From positions 1 through 64,000 of the forward strand of contig JAODAQ010000063.1 in NCBI GenBank assembly GCA_025463515.1: DNA of 64,000 nucleotides, written 5' to 3'. The position numbers were made by a program, and so were the translations under genes. The notes under the pieces were generated by a model. That model was not told where the DNA came from and did no database searches. It worked only from the letters and a program-made list of their open reading frames with translations. The DNA is from Rhodoglobus sp. GTDB taxonomy: Bacteria; Actinomycetota; Actinomycetes; Actinomycetales; Microbacteriaceae. Of the stretch, positions 42,978 through 52,042 are shown piece after piece. The stretch's first letter is position 1. The number at the start of each line of letters is the position of its first letter.

Positions 42978-43762
42978 AGGGCCGCCTCCTCGTGCAGGGG
43001 GAACTCGGGGATGCCCGCGACGAACACGCGCGAGCCGCTCCGGATGACCTCGACGGGCGTGCCGTACAGGCCGCTCAGCACTTCTGAGGTCAGCACCTCC
43101 TCCGGCGGGCCGGAGGTGAACCTGCCGTTGGCGAGGTAGAGCACGGTGTCCGTCATGTCGAGCACGGGGTTGATGTCGTGCGTGACGAAGACGACGCCCG
43201 TGCCGCGCTCGTGCAGGCCGCGGTCGATCAGCTCGGCGACCCCGCGCTGGTGGTGCAGGTCGAGGCTCGAGAGCGGCTCGTCGCACAGCAGCAGCGACGG
43301 ATCGCTCGCGAGCGCCTGGCCGACACGGAGCCGCTGCTGCTCGCCGCCGGAGAGCACCCCGACGGGAAGATTCGCGTACGCCTCGGCACCGACCGCGCTC
43401 ACGAGCTCGTCGATGCGGTCGCGCTTCGCCTTCGACGGCCACGGCGGGCCCCAGCGGTGCCCGTCGACGCCGAGGCCGACGAGGTCGCGCCCACGAAGAG
43501 CGGTACCGGCCGGCATGATGCGCTGCTGCGGGATGTACCCGATCGAACGGTCACCGCGCGCGACGGGCCTGCCGTGCACCCGGATCTCGCCCGAGTCGAG
43601 CGGCAGCTGCCCGAGGATCGCGCGCAGCAGCGAGGTCTTCCCCGAGCCGTTGGCCCCGAGCACCGCGACGAACTCGCCCGGCTTCACCGTGAGGTTCAGG
43701 CCGCTCCACAGGATGCGCCCGCCGAGGGTGAGCGAGGCATCCGTGATTTCTAGCGGGTTCAT
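42974..43762 (-). CDS. znuC: Zinc ABC transporter, ATP-binding subunit
   Basis: 262 residues. Walker A is GANGSGKTSLL (near 37), Q-loop IPQQRIMPAG, signature LSGGEQQRL (near 138), Walker B LLLCDEPLSSLD, and switch His VTHDINPV. It powers zinc import with ZnuB. The ATG overlaps the znuA stop as ATGA. Confidence 0.93.
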   Translation of the reverse strand: MNPLEITDASLTLGGRILWSGLNLTVKPGEFVAVLGANGSGKTSLLRAILGQLPLDSGEIRVHGRPVARGDRSIGYIPQQRIMPAGTALRGRDLVGLGVDGHRWGPPWPSKAKRDRIDELVSAVGAEAYANLPVGVLSGGEQQRLRVGQALASDPSLLLCDEPLSSLDLHHQRGVAELIDRGLHERGTGVVFVTHDINPVLDMTDTVLYLANGRFTSGPPEEVLTSEVLSGLYGTPVEVIRSGSRVFVAGIPEFPLHEEAAL

Positions 43763-44625
43763 AGTCCCCGTGCTGTCGCTGTCGCTACCGCGTCGAGGTT
43801 GCCGCTCATCCACGAGACGTAGTCTGCCCCAGCAGGGAGGGTCTCCGTGAACTCGACCACGGGCACGCCCGCGTCCTCGGCGGCGGTGCGCACCCGCTCG
43901 GTCTCGGGGCTGGCGGTCTGCGAGTTGTACGCCAGCAGCCGCACTTTCCTGTCGATGAAGAGCGCGAGTGTCTCCTGCATCGCGAGCGGCGGCACGTCGT
44001 TGCCCTCCTCGATGGCCTCGGTGAAGTCCTCGGGCGTGGCGTTCGTGAGCCCCACAGACTGCAGCAGGTACACCGGCACCGGCTCGGTCACGGCGACGTC
44101 GCCCTCGGTGGCCAGGTTGTTCGCGCGCGTCTCGAGGTCTTCGATGGCGCCGGTGAGGGTGTCGCCGTTCGCAGCGTAGTCGGTGGCGTTGCCGGGGTCG
44201 ATTGTGCTGAGCTCGTCGACGATGGCGGCGACGACCTTGGCCGTGCCGGTGAACGAGTACCAGACGTGCTCGTTCGGGCCCGGGAGCTCCGAGGCGTCGA
44301 ACGCGTTGAGCACTGTCGCCTCGGTGCCGGCGGCGCTGACGAGCGAATCCATGAACGGGTCGTACCCGCCGCCGTTCTCGATGATGAGGTCGGCATCGGA
44401 GATCGCCAGCTGGTCACGGGCCGAGGCCTCGAAGCTGTGCGGGTCGACATCCGGCCCGTCGATGAAGCTCGTGATCGAGGCGCGGTCGCCCGCGACCTGC
44501 GAGGCGATGTCGCCCCACACGCTCGTGGAGGCGACGATGTGGATGAGGCCGTCGTCCTGTGCTGGCGCCGAGCACCCGGCCAGGGCGAGGGTGGAAATAG
44601 CGATGACGGGGATGAGCTTGTGCAT
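43759..44625 (-). CDS. znuA: Zinc ABC transporter, substrate-binding lipoprotein
   Basis: 288 residues. The signal peptide ends in the lipobox ALAGC (residue 18), so it is a membrane-anchored outside protein. Cluster A-1 metal-binding folds are visible: DVDPHSFEAS gives one His, PNEHVWYSF a second, and LLAYNSQTAS a later loop. The His-rich acidic loop of many ZnuA proteins is absent. First gene of znuA-C-B-zur; a Zur-like box lies 55 bp upstream. Confidence 0.92.
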   Translation of the reverse strand: MHKLIPVIAISTLALAGCSAPAQDDGLIHIVASTSVWGDIASQVAGDRASITSFIDGPDVDPHSFEASARDQLAISDADLIIENGGGYDPFMDSLVSAAGTEATVLNAFDASELPGPNEHVWYSFTGTAKVVAAIVDELSTIDPGNATDYAANGDTLTGAIEDLETRANNLATEGDVAVTEPVPVYLLQSVGLTNATPEDFTEAIEEGNDVPPLAMQETLALFIDRKVRLLAYNSQTASPETERVRTAAEDAGVPVVEFTETLPAGADYVSWMSGNLDAVATATARGL

Positions 44626-44679
44626 GATGAAGCTTTCTAAGGCTCGCGCCTGACGGTACTAGTGAGAGACAAACCGTAA

Positions 44680-44694
44680 TGAGATTCGTTATCA
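44680..44694. promoter_or_regulatory. Zur-box-like operator upstream of znuA
   Basis: TGAGATTCGTTATCA agrees with the actinobacterial Zur pattern TGATAATGATTATCA at 11 of 15 positions and lies in an AT-rich stretch between bkdC's end and znuA. Confidence 0.6.
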
Positions 44695-44737
44695 ATAGTG
44701 TTGCACGGCTCGGCCGCGCAAGCCAAATCGGCAGCGG

Positions 44738-46060
44738 CTAGTCGAGCAGCAGCGCAGGCTCCTCGAGCACGCTCGCGAGGTCGGCGACGAACCGGCTCGC
44801 GACATCCCCGTCCACGATGCGGTGGTCGAAGCTCGCGGCAACGGTCGTGACGTAGCGCGGCAGCACCTGGCCGTCGACCACCCACGGCTTCTGCCGGATC
44901 GAGCCGAGGGCCACGATCGCGGCCTCGCCGGGGTTGATGATCGGCGTGCCGGTGTCCATGCCGTAGGAGCCGATGTTCGTGATCGTGATCGTGCCGCCCG
45001 ACATCTGCGCCGGCTGGGTCTTGCCGTCACGGGCCGTCAGCGTGAGCTGCTCGAGGCTCTTCGCCAGGTCGAGCAGGGAGAGCTCCTGCGCGTCCTTGAC
45101 GTTCGGGACGATGAGTCCACGCGGAGTCGCGGCCGCGATGCCGAGGTTCACGTAGTGGCGGACGATGATCTCCTTGTCCGTCCACGTCGAGTTGACCGTG
45201 GGGTTGCGGCGCACGGCCCAGATCACGGCCTTCGCCATGATGAGCAGCGGGCTCACGCGCACGCCCGCGAAGTCGGTCGAGTTCTTGAGGCGCTTGACGA
45301 ACTCCATCGTGCGGGTCGCGTCGATATCGACGAAGACGCTCACGTGCGGCGCAGTGAACGCGCTCGTCACCATCGCGGTCGCGATCGCCTTGCGCACGCC
45401 CTTGACCGGGATGCGCTCCTCGCGCTGGTCGCCCCACTCCGGTGTCTGGATGTTGCGGAACACGCTCGCCTGCGAGGCCTGCCGGATGACGTCGTCCCTG
45501 GTGATCTCACCCGCGAGGCCGGTGGCGCTCACCTCGGCGAGGTCGACGCCGAGGTCTTTGGCGAGCTTGCGGATCGGCGGCTTCGCGATGATCACGGATG
45601 CCGCGGCCGCCGGCACGCTCGCCGGCCGGGCCTTGGCCGCAGGGGCCGCGGGGGCAGGAACTGCCGCGACGGCAGCCCCGCGGCGACGGGATCCACCGTG
45701 CCCGGCACTGCCGTACCCCACGAGTACCGCCCCGGACTTCTCCTCGACAGCGGCAACGGTCGCCGCGGTATCCGCGATCTCGCTCACTTCTTCGACCGCC
45801 GTCGCGGGGACGTCCTCGCCGTCGGAGCTCACCGTGATGATCGGCGTACCGACCTCGACCGTCTGCCCCTCTTCGACCAGCAGGGCCGAGACCGTGCCGG
45901 CGAACGGCGACGGGAGCTCCACGAGCGACTTCGCGGTCTCGATCTCGACCAGGACCTGGTTCATCTCGACCGTATCGCCGGCCTTGACCTTCCACGAGAC
46001 GATCTCGGCCTCGGTGAGGCCTTCGCCGACGTCGGGGAGAGTGAAATCTGAGCTGGCCAC
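44738..46060 (-). CDS. bkdC: Branched-chain 2-oxoacid dehydrogenase E2 (dihydrolipoyl acyltransferase)
   Basis: 440 residues. One lipoyl domain (about 5-80, lipoyl Lys in [11 protein letters not shown]) is followed by an Ala/Pro-rich linker. Next are a subunit-binding domain ([21 protein letters not shown], near 157-177) and a catalytic domain ending with [19 protein letters not shown] (near 405). E2 moves the acyl group to CoA. With the E1 genes it either degrades Leu/Ile/Val or makes primers for branched fatty acids. No E3 gene is present, so a shared lipoamide dehydrogenase is presumed. Confidence 0.92.
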   Translation of the reverse strand: MASSDFTLPDVGEGLTEAEIVSWKVKAGDTVEMNQVLVEIETAKSLVELPSPFAGTVSALLVEEGQTVEVGTPIITVSSDGEDVPATAVEEVSEIADTAATVAAVEEKSGAVLVGYGSAGHGGSRRRGAAVAAVPAPAAPAAKARPASVPAAAASVIIAKPPIRKLAKDLGVDLAEVSATGLAGEITRDDVIRQASQASVFRNIQTPEWGDQREERIPVKGVRKAIATAMVTSAFTAPHVSVFVDIDATRTMEFVKRLKNSTDFAGVRVSPLLIMAKAVIWAVRRNPTVNSTWTDKEIIVRHYVNLGIAAATPRGLIVPNVKDAQELSLLDLAKSLEQLTLTARDGKTQPAQMSGGTITITNIGSYGMDTGTPIINPGEAAIVALGSIRQKPWVVDGQVLPRYVTTVAASFDHRIVDGDVASRFVADLASVLEEPALLLD

Positions 46061-46069
46061 GAGTGCCTC

Positions 46070-47050
46070 CTAGTACGCCATCGCCCGGTCGACCGCTTCG
46101 AGGATGCGGTCGGCGTCGGGGAGATAGACGGTTTCGAGTTTGGCGGGAGGGAAGGGCGTGTCGAATCCGGCGACACGCAGCACGGGCGCTTCGAGCGAGT
46201 AGAAGCAGCGCTCGGTGACTGTTGCCGCGATCTCCGAGCCGACGGACACGAAGCCCGGCGCCTCCTGCGCGACGACCAGTCGGCCGGTCTTCTGCACCGA
46301 CGCGATGATCGGCTCGTAGTCGATCGGCGAGATAGAGCGCAGATCGATGACCTCGACGCTCGTTCCCTCGGCCGCCGCGATCTCGGCGGCCTGCAGGAGC
46401 ATCGCGACCATCGGGCCGTAGCCGACGAGCGTGACCTCGGTGCCCTCGCGGACAACACGGGTGGCGTGCAGCGGGAAGCCGCTCGCCGAGGTGTCGACAT
46501 CGCCCTTCGGCCAGTACCGGCTCTTGGGCTCGAAGAAGATGACCGGGTCGTTGCTCTTGATCGCCTCCTGGATCATCCAGTAGCCGTCGTGAGCGTTCGA
46601 CGGGCTCACCACGCGCAGCCCGGGGGTGTGCGCGAAGTAGGCCTCCGGGCTCTCCTGGTGGTGCTCGACCGCGCCGATGTGGCCGCCGAACGGCACACGG
46701 ATGACCACCGGCATAGTCAGCGAGCCCTCGTGCCGGCTGGTGAGCTTCGCGAGCTGGGTGGTGATCTGGTCGAACGCCGGGAAGATGAATCCGTCGAACT
46801 GGATCTCGCACACCGGGCGGTACCCGCGCATGGCCAGGCCGATCGCGGTGCCGACGATGCCCGACTCGGCGAGCGGCGTGTCGAGCACGCGGGTGGAGCC
46901 GAACTCGGCGTGCAGCCCCTCGGTCACCCGGAAGACGCCGCCGAGCGGGCCGATGTCCTCGCCCATGAGCAGGACCTTCGGGTCGTCGAGCATCGCCTGC
47001 CGCAGGCCCTGGTTCAGGGCCTTGGCCATGCTGAGGTTCTCGACGCTCAC
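46070..47050 (-). CDS. bkdB: 2-oxoacid dehydrogenase E1 beta subunit
   Basis: 326 residues of the transketolase-like E1 beta fold. GEDIGPLGGVFRVTEGL (near 30), DTPLAESGIVGTAIGLAMRG (near 59-78), the active-site His stretch GGHIGAVEHHQESPEAYFAH (near 123-142) and DLRSISPIDYEPI (near 232) are conserved. It pairs with the alpha subunit to decarboxylate branched-chain 2-oxoacids using thiamine diphosphate. The ATG overlaps the E1 alpha stop by 4 nt, and bkdC follows after 9 nt. Confidence 0.92.
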   Translation of the reverse strand: MSVENLSMAKALNQGLRQAMLDDPKVLLMGEDIGPLGGVFRVTEGLHAEFGSTRVLDTPLAESGIVGTAIGLAMRGYRPVCEIQFDGFIFPAFDQITTQLAKLTSRHEGSLTMPVVIRVPFGGHIGAVEHHQESPEAYFAHTPGLRVVSPSNAHDGYWMIQEAIKSNDPVIFFEPKSRYWPKGDVDTSASGFPLHATRVVREGTEVTLVGYGPMVAMLLQAAEIAAAEGTSVEVIDLRSISPIDYEPIIASVQKTGRLVVAQEAPGFVSVGSEIAATVTERCFYSLEAPVLRVAGFDTPFPPAKLETVYLPDADRILEAVDRAMAY

Positions 47051-48165
47051 GCCGCGCCCCCTTCGAACGACTGCTCGTAGTTCTCGAGCCAGGCCTGTTC
47101 CGCGTCCATGAGCGGGTGCGGCTCGGAGTAGACGTGGTTGAACATCTTCTCGGCGTCCGGCACCCCGAGCGCGAGAGTGCGGTGACGGATGTCTGCAGCG
47201 AGGTCGTTCGCCTCGACCTCGATCTCGGCGAAGAATGCGTCGCCTTCGCCGCGCGCCCGCAGGAACTTCTCCATGCGCGTGATCGGATCGGCCTTTGTCC
47301 AGAACTCGAGCTCTTCGATGTCGCGGTACTTGGTGGGGTCGTCGCTCGTGGTGTGCGCGCCCATGCGGTACGTGAGGGCCTCGATGAAGCGGGGGCCGCC
47401 GCCGCTGCGGGCGGCGTCGAGGTTCGCGCTCGTCACGGCGTAGCTCGCGAGGACGTCGTTGCCGTCGATCTGAACGCCGGGGATGCCGAAGCCGCCCGGT
47501 CGCAGATAGAGAGGTGTGCGCGACTGCCGCGTGACCGGCACCGAGATCGCCCAGTGGTTGTTCTGCAGGAAGAAGACCTGCGGGGTCTGGTAGCTCGCCG
47601 CGAACACGAGCGCCTCGTTCGCGTCGCCCTGGCTTGTCGCGCCGTCGCCGAAGTAGACGATCACGGCCTCATCGGTGTCGGGGTTTCCCGTGCCGGTCGC
47701 GCCGTCGAACAGGACGCCCATCGCGTAGCCGGTCGCGTGCAGGGTCTGCGAGCCGAGCACGAGCGTGTAGAGGTGGAAGTTGTTGTGCTCCTTCGGGTCC
47801 CACCCTCCGTGGCTGAGGCCGCGGAGCATCTCGATGATCCGCATGAGGTCGACGCCGCGGATGCGCGCGATCACGTGCTCGCGGTACGAGGGGAAGATGT
47901 GGTCCTGCGGCTTCGCGGCATAGCCGGATCCGACCTGCGCGGCCTCCTGGCCGAGACTCGGGATCCACATCGCCAACTGGCCCTGGCGCTGCAGGTTCGC
48001 CGCGTCGATGTCGAATTTGCGGATGACCACCATCTGCCGGTGGAAGTCGCGGAGCTGGTCGTCGGTCAGCTTCTCGATGTACGGGAGGTACTCGGCCGTT
48101 GCATCGCTGGTGACGAGCGTGCCCTCCGTGGAGAGGAGCTGTACCGTCGCGGCGGTGTAGGACAT
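47047..48165 (-). CDS. bkdA: 2-oxoacid dehydrogenase E1 alpha subunit
   Basis: 372 residues. The thiamine-diphosphate motif is YFGDGATSQGDANEALVFAA (near 170-189) followed by QNNHWAISVP. The phosphorylation-loop region is YRMGAHTTSDDPTKYR (near 275). The N-terminal LRDFHRQMVVIRKFDIDA is typical. The likely substrate class is branched-chain 2-oxoacids. A TAGATT -10 lies 6 nt before the ATG, inside the end of the aminotransferase gene, so it can have its own leaderless mRNA. Confidence 0.92.
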   Translation of the reverse strand: MSYTAATVQLLSTEGTLVTSDATAEYLPYIEKLTDDQLRDFHRQMVVIRKFDIDAANLQRQGQLAMWIPSLGQEAAQVGSGYAAKPQDHIFPSYREHVIARIRGVDLMRIIEMLRGLSHGGWDPKEHNNFHLYTLVLGSQTLHATGYAMGVLFDGATGTGNPDTDEAVIVYFGDGATSQGDANEALVFAASYQTPQVFFLQNNHWAISVPVTRQSRTPLYLRPGGFGIPGVQIDGNDVLASYAVTSANLDAARSGGGPRFIEALTYRMGAHTTSDDPTKYRDIEELEFWTKADPITRMEKFLRARGEGDAFFAEIEVEANDLAADIRHRTLALGVPDAEKMFNHVYSEPHPLMDAEQAWLENYEQSFEGGAA

Positions 48166-48169
48166 TGGT

Positions 48170-49261
48170 CTAATCTAACGTGGCTGTCGAGGCGGCCGTT
48201 CGTCGCATCTCGACAACCTCCGCCGAAGCACTTAGGAGTTTCTCCACAGACTCGGCTTCGCCCACGCTCACCCGGATGCCGTCGATCAGGGCCCGCGCGA
48301 CGATGCCGTGCTTCGCGAACACCTCGGCCGCTTCGGCCGTCAGCCCTCCGGTCGGGAACCACAGGAAGTTGCCCTGCGGCTCGGGAACGTCCCAGCCCTG
48401 GGCGACGATGCCGTCCCAGATCCGCTGCCGCACCGCGTTGAGGGCGGTCACACGCTCGAGAAGCTCTGACTCGTGCTCGAGAGAGGCGATCGCCGCTCGC
48501 TGCGCCAGCTCGGTGACCGAGAGCGGGATGGCCACGGCCCGCGCCGCATCCATCACGTACTCCGAGCCGACCGCGTAGCCGATGCGCAACCCGGCCAGCC
48601 CGTACGCCTTGGAGAAGGTGCGGAGCACGACGAGGTTGGGGTAGTCGTTGATGAGCGCGGCGCCGCGGACGGCATCCGGGTCGGTCATGAACTCTGTGTA
48701 GGCCTCGTCCAGCACGACGAGCACCGTCGGCGGGACCTCGGCCATGAAGGCGACGAACTCGTCGTTGGAGACGACCGTGCTCGTGGGGTTGTTGGGGCTG
48801 CAGACGATCACGAGCCGCGTGCGGTCGGTGATCGCCGCGATCATCGCGGGCAGGTCGTGGCGGTGGTCCGCGGTGTTGGGCACCATCACGGGCGTCGCGC
48901 CCGCAGTGCCCACGAGCAGCGGATAGGCCTCGAAGCTGCGCCACGAGAACACGACCTCGTCACCGGATGCCGCGGCCGCCGTGATGAGCTGCGCCAGCAC
49001 CGATACCGACCCGGCGCCGACCTGCAGCCTCTCCGGCGACACCGAGTACCGCTCCCCGAGCAACTCGCGCAGGCGCGCGGCTGACCCTTCCGGGTACCGG
49101 TTGATCGCACTCTCGGAGATCGCCTCGAGCACTGCGGGCAGCGGCGCGTAGGGGTTCTCGTTCGAGGACAGCTTGAACGCATCCTCTGCGGCGGTGCGGC
49201 CCTGGCGGTAGGGCACCATCGACTCGATCTCGGGGCGCAGTCGTACTCTCGGGGCGGTCAC
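48170..49261 (-). CDS. HisC-type aminotransferase (histidinol-phosphate or aromatic)
   Basis: About 363 residues of the PLP fold-type I class. SSNENPYAPLPAVLEAI (near 32-48), VCSPNNPTSTVV (near 155), VVLDEAYTEF and the PLP Lys in RTFSKAYGLAGLRIGYAVG (near 220) are clear. In actinobacteria this subgroup includes HisC and aromatic (PatA-type) aminotransferases; a histidine operon is not nearby, so the aromatic type is preferred. I chose GTG 49261 because a TAGGCT -10 lies 7 nt upstream; a GTG two codons earlier would be too close to it. Confidence 0.87.
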   Translation of the reverse strand: MTAPRVRLRPEIESMVPYRQGRTAAEDAFKLSSNENPYAPLPAVLEAISESAINRYPEGSAARLRELLGERYSVSPERLQVGAGSVSVLAQLITAAAASGDEVVFSWRSFEAYPLLVGTAGATPVMVPNTADHRHDLPAMIAAITDRTRLVIVCSPNNPTSTVVSNDEFVAFMAEVPPTVLVVLDEAYTEFMTDPDAVRGAALINDYPNLVVLRTFSKAYGLAGLRIGYAVGSEYVMDAARAVAIPLSVTELAQRAAIASLEHESELLERVTALNAVRQRIWDGIVAQGWDVPEPQGNFLWFPTGGLTAEAAEVFAKHGIVARALIDGIRVSVGEAESVEKLLSASAEVVEMRRTAASTATLD

Positions 49262-49332
49262 GCGCACAAGCCTATGACCGGAGGGCCGCGATCCGTTGCG
49301 GACGCCGTGCGGCTCACGGCATAGTTGGGCAC

Positions 49333-49737
49333 ATGAGACTCGTCGTACGCCTGCTGATCAACGCCGTTGCCCTGTGGCTCACCACGCTCATCCTCAGCCC
49401 TCACGTGGCTGTCCTCCCGTTCGCACCGGGCGGCACCCTCGAGACCGTTCTCACGTACCTCCTGCTCGCCGTGATCTTCGGCGTGGTGAACGGCGTGATC
49501 GGCAACCTGATCCGGATCGTCGCCTTCCCGCTGTACATCCTCACGCTCGGGCTCATCGCCCTGATCGTGAACGGGCTTCTCCTGCTCATCGTGAGCTGGA
49601 TCTCGGGCCTCATCGGCTTCGGCCTCACCATCGAGTCGTTCTGGTGGGGCGTCCTGGGCGCCCTGGTGCTCGGCGTCATCAGCTGGCTCATCGGCATCCT
49701 GCTCCGGCCCATCATCGGCAAGCCCAAGTCCCGCTAG
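49333..49737 (+). CDS. Phage holin family (PF04020-type) four-helix membrane protein
   Basis: 134 residues with four membrane helices, charged only at the ends. LLLAVIFGVVNGVIGNLIRI and PLYILTLGLIALIVNGLLLL are hallmarks of the mycobacterial 4-TM holin superfamily, which is chromosomal and probably not a lysis gene. A CATAGT -10 lies 7 nt before the ATG. It converges with the hydrolase gene, their stops overlapping by 3 nt. Confidence 0.85.
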   Translation: MRLVVRLLINAVALWLTTLILSPHVAVLPFAPGGTLETVLTYLLLAVIFGVVNGVIGNLIRIVAFPLYILTLGLIALIVNGLLLLIVSWISGLIGFGLTIESFWWGVLGALVLGVISWLIGILLRPIIGKPKSR

Positions 49738-51155
49738 TCCTTCTCGAGTACGCGCTCGAACCGGTAGGCGGTGCTCGATTCGAGCGTCGCCCCGGCCGTG
49801 AACGAGTCGAGCTTCCGGAGGGTCGAGTCGAGCTGCGGCGAACGCGACTCGTCCATGATCTGCGCGGTCTTCAGGTAGTACTCGATGTGGTGCGACGGCA
49901 CGGCCCAGGTCTTGTCGATGTTCGTGCCGCCGAAGACGTCGCGGCGGACGAGCACCGCATCCCGGTAGGGCTGCTCGCCGCCCAGCGCGGGGACCGGGTC
50001 GTCAGCGTGCTCGACAAGCACCGTCGGCACACCAGCGGGCAGTGGAACCTGGCCCGTCGGTCCTCCGAAGGTCAACAGGCCCTGAGTGTTGAAATCTCCG
50101 GATGCGACAAGCCGCGCCGCGGTACCGCCGCCCTGGGAGAACCCGGTGAACTGCACCGGGTTGTCCTTTCCGATCCCCGCGGCGTCCATGGCTGCGCGGA
50201 CCGACGCAACGGACCCGCTCTCCAGTCCAGTCGCGTTGACCACGTTGCTGGTCATGTCCCAGGGCTCCGAGCTCTCGGCGGGGGAGAACGTCACGGTCCC
50301 GCCGATGTAGACCGAGAACCGGTCGGGCTCGCCCGGCGCCGCAAATCGCTCGATCACGACCTGGGGGCCCGTTTCGCCGAGCGGGCCGTGCGGCACTCGA
50401 CTCAGTCGGTCGACGTAGTCCCCCGGTGCACCGAGCAAGGGCTGGTCCCGGGTCTCAACGAGCTTCACAGGGGTCTCGTCGAAGAGGCCCAGGTTTCTGC
50501 CCAGCCCGACGAACTGCCGCGCGCCGAACTCGAACGGCGTGGTGCCCAGGGCCTGCGGGACTCCCGGGGGGACGCGCATCGCCCCCATCAAGAAGGGACC
50601 GAGGCCCTGCATCATGGTGCGGATGATCCCTGCGGAAACTGCACTGTTGAAGACGTGGTTGATCTCACGGACGAAGGGGCTTGCTTTGGGCACGCCGCCC
50701 TTCTCGAACGAACCGCCCACGAGACCTCCGAGGCCCCCCGCGAGTTGGATGCCCGCCCACGCGGCAAGCCCCAGGCTGCAGGCCAGGGTCGCTCCCATGA
50801 CGAGCCCGGGCATCAAGTACCCCACCAACTGCGCCGCTGAGGACTGGACGTACCGCACGCCCTCGGCGACCATTCGCTCGTTCACCTCGTAGCTCTCGGC
50901 TGCGGTTGCCAGGAATGTCGCAAGGAGGTCGGCCCGTTGCGAGACGGCCCTCAGGTTGTGCGCCGCGAGGTCGATGTCGACCCGCGCCTGCCCGCCGTGG
51001 AAGGACCCGGGAGTGAGCGGGGCCTCCAGCTGGGCGAGAACCGTGGCCATCGCGCTGGATTCACCGCCGAGCTGCTTCAGTTGGTCGCCTGCTGCGTGCA
51101 GATCCTCGGTCGATACCGCGGTAGTGCCACCGGAAATGTCGAGGTCGTCAGGCAC
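49734..51155 (-). CDS. WXG/ESX-like N-terminus fused to an alpha/beta hydrolase domain
   Basis: 473 residues. Residues 10-110 are helical with an ESX-like spacing (LHAAGDQLKQLGG, then LATAAESYEVNERMVAEGV). A hydrophobic stretch (about 108-150, LVGYLMPGLVMGATLACSL) could enter a membrane. The C-terminal 250 residues are a lipase/esterase-like hydrolase with GFSQGGGTAARL (near 345), an acid in LVEHADDPVP and His in PSHHIEYYL. I do not recognise the exact family. It overlaps the small WXG-like gene by 8 nt, so the two are coupled. It could be a secreted effector or a membrane enzyme. Confidence 0.6.
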   Translation of the reverse strand: MPDDLDISGGTTAVSTEDLHAAGDQLKQLGGESSAMATVLAQLEAPLTPGSFHGGQARVDIDLAAHNLRAVSQRADLLATFLATAAESYEVNERMVAEGVRYVQSSAAQLVGYLMPGLVMGATLACSLGLAAWAGIQLAGGLGGLVGGSFEKGGVPKASPFVREINHVFNSAVSAGIIRTMMQGLGPFLMGAMRVPPGVPQALGTTPFEFGARQFVGLGRNLGLFDETPVKLVETRDQPLLGAPGDYVDRLSRVPHGPLGETGPQVVIERFAAPGEPDRFSVYIGGTVTFSPAESSEPWDMTSNVVNATGLESGSVASVRAAMDAAGIGKDNPVQFTGFSQGGGTAARLVASGDFNTQGLLTFGGPTGQVPLPAGVPTVLVEHADDPVPALGGEQPYRDAVLVRRDVFGGTNIDKTWAVPSHHIEYYLKTAQIMDESRSPQLDSTLRKLDSFTAGATLESSTAYRFERVLEKD

Positions 51156-51405
51156 CGCGGAGCTCCTCGGCGAGTGCGAGCATCGTGCTCTGCTGCGCGT
51201 AGCTCACGATCTCGAGCACGGAGTCGATGTCGGACCCGAGCGCGAGCACCGCGTGGTCGTACAGACGCCGCGCCTCCCCGTCCCAGAACGTGGCCTTCGC
51301 GGGGACCAGCTGCCTCCGCACCCATGAGAGGCGCTCGAGCACGGCGGAGAGTTGTCGGAGTTGGGCTTCTAGGGCGACTGTTGCCGTGGCATCCGTGGCG
51401 ATCAT
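51148..51405 (-). CDS. Small WXG-like helical protein
   Basis: 85 residues, two predicted helices: ATVALEAQLRQLSAVLERLS, then YDHAVLALGSDIDSVLEIVS, joined by a turn with FWDGEARRL. A W-D-G in the turn resembles the WXG of ESX secretion substrates, and length fits the 80-100 residues of that family. ATG 51405 is chosen; upstream in-frame sequence overlaps the divergent phosphatase. The following hydrolase starts within its last codons. No ESX apparatus gene is in the window. Confidence 0.55.
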   Translation of the reverse strand: MIATDATATVALEAQLRQLSAVLERLSWVRRQLVPAKATFWDGEARRLYDHAVLALGSDIDSVLEIVSYAQQSTMLALAEELRGA

Positions 51406-51517
51406 TCTCACGAGGGTGGCCCGAACGGCGGTGTGACGGCCGCCAAGTGGCGGCACTGGGGAGAGCCACTCAGAACCCGGTCGTGGTGAGGAGGGGAATC
51501 TGCGGGACAATGATGCA

Positions 51518-52042
51518 ATGAGCTTCGAGCGCACTTTCGACGAGTCCGCGCTCTTCAGGATCTGTTTCGTGTGCACGGGAAACATCTGCCGCTCCCCGAT
51601 GGCCGAGACGGTCTTCAAGAGCCTCGTCAAGAAGGCGGGGCTCGAGGGCAGTGTCGCGGTGCTCTCCGCAGGCACCGGCGACTGGCATGTGGGCGAGCCC
51701 TCCGACGATCGCACGCTCGCCGCCCTCAGCTCCCGCGGCTACAACGGCTCGGGCCACCGCGGCCGGCAGTTCGACCCCGAGTGGTTCGCGAACCTCGACC
51801 TCGTCGTCGTGTTCGACCGGAGCCAGGAGCGGATCCTCAGCACGTGGGCCACCACGGAGCAGGATCGCTCGAAGGTGCAGCTGCTGCTGTCGTTCGACAA
51901 CGAGCAGGCGCCGCTGAGCGACGTGCCCGACCCGTACTATTCCGATGCCGCCTTGTTCGACCAGGTACTCACCATGATCGAGCGCGCGTGCGCAGCACTC
52001 TTCCGGCAGATCACGCCGGGAATCCGACAGGGAGTCTCATGA
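51518..52042 (+). CDS. Low-molecular-weight protein tyrosine phosphatase
   Basis: 174 residues. The P-loop is VCTGNICRSPMAE (Cys near residue 19), and the general-acid loop is DVPDPYYSDAALFDQV (near 138). This enzyme removes phosphate from tyrosine, often on exopolysaccharide kinases; no such partner is adjacent. A GACAAT -10 lies 6 nt before the ATG (leaderless). The stop overlaps the purB start as ATGA, which is an unusual pairing. Confidence 0.92.
   Translation: MSFERTFDESALFRICFVCTGNICRSPMAETVFKSLVKKAGLEGSVAVLSAGTGDWHVGEPSDDRTLAALSSRGYNGSGHRGRQFDPEWFANLDLVVVFDRSQERILSTWATTEQDRSKVQLLLSFDNEQAPLSDVPDPYYSDAALFDQVLTMIERACAALFRQITPGIRQGVS

Noticed and set aside
49333-49737. Holin-like gene considered as part of a prophage
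   Set aside because: Its family is chromosomal in actinobacteria, and no endolysin, capsid, integrase or terminase gene is nearby.
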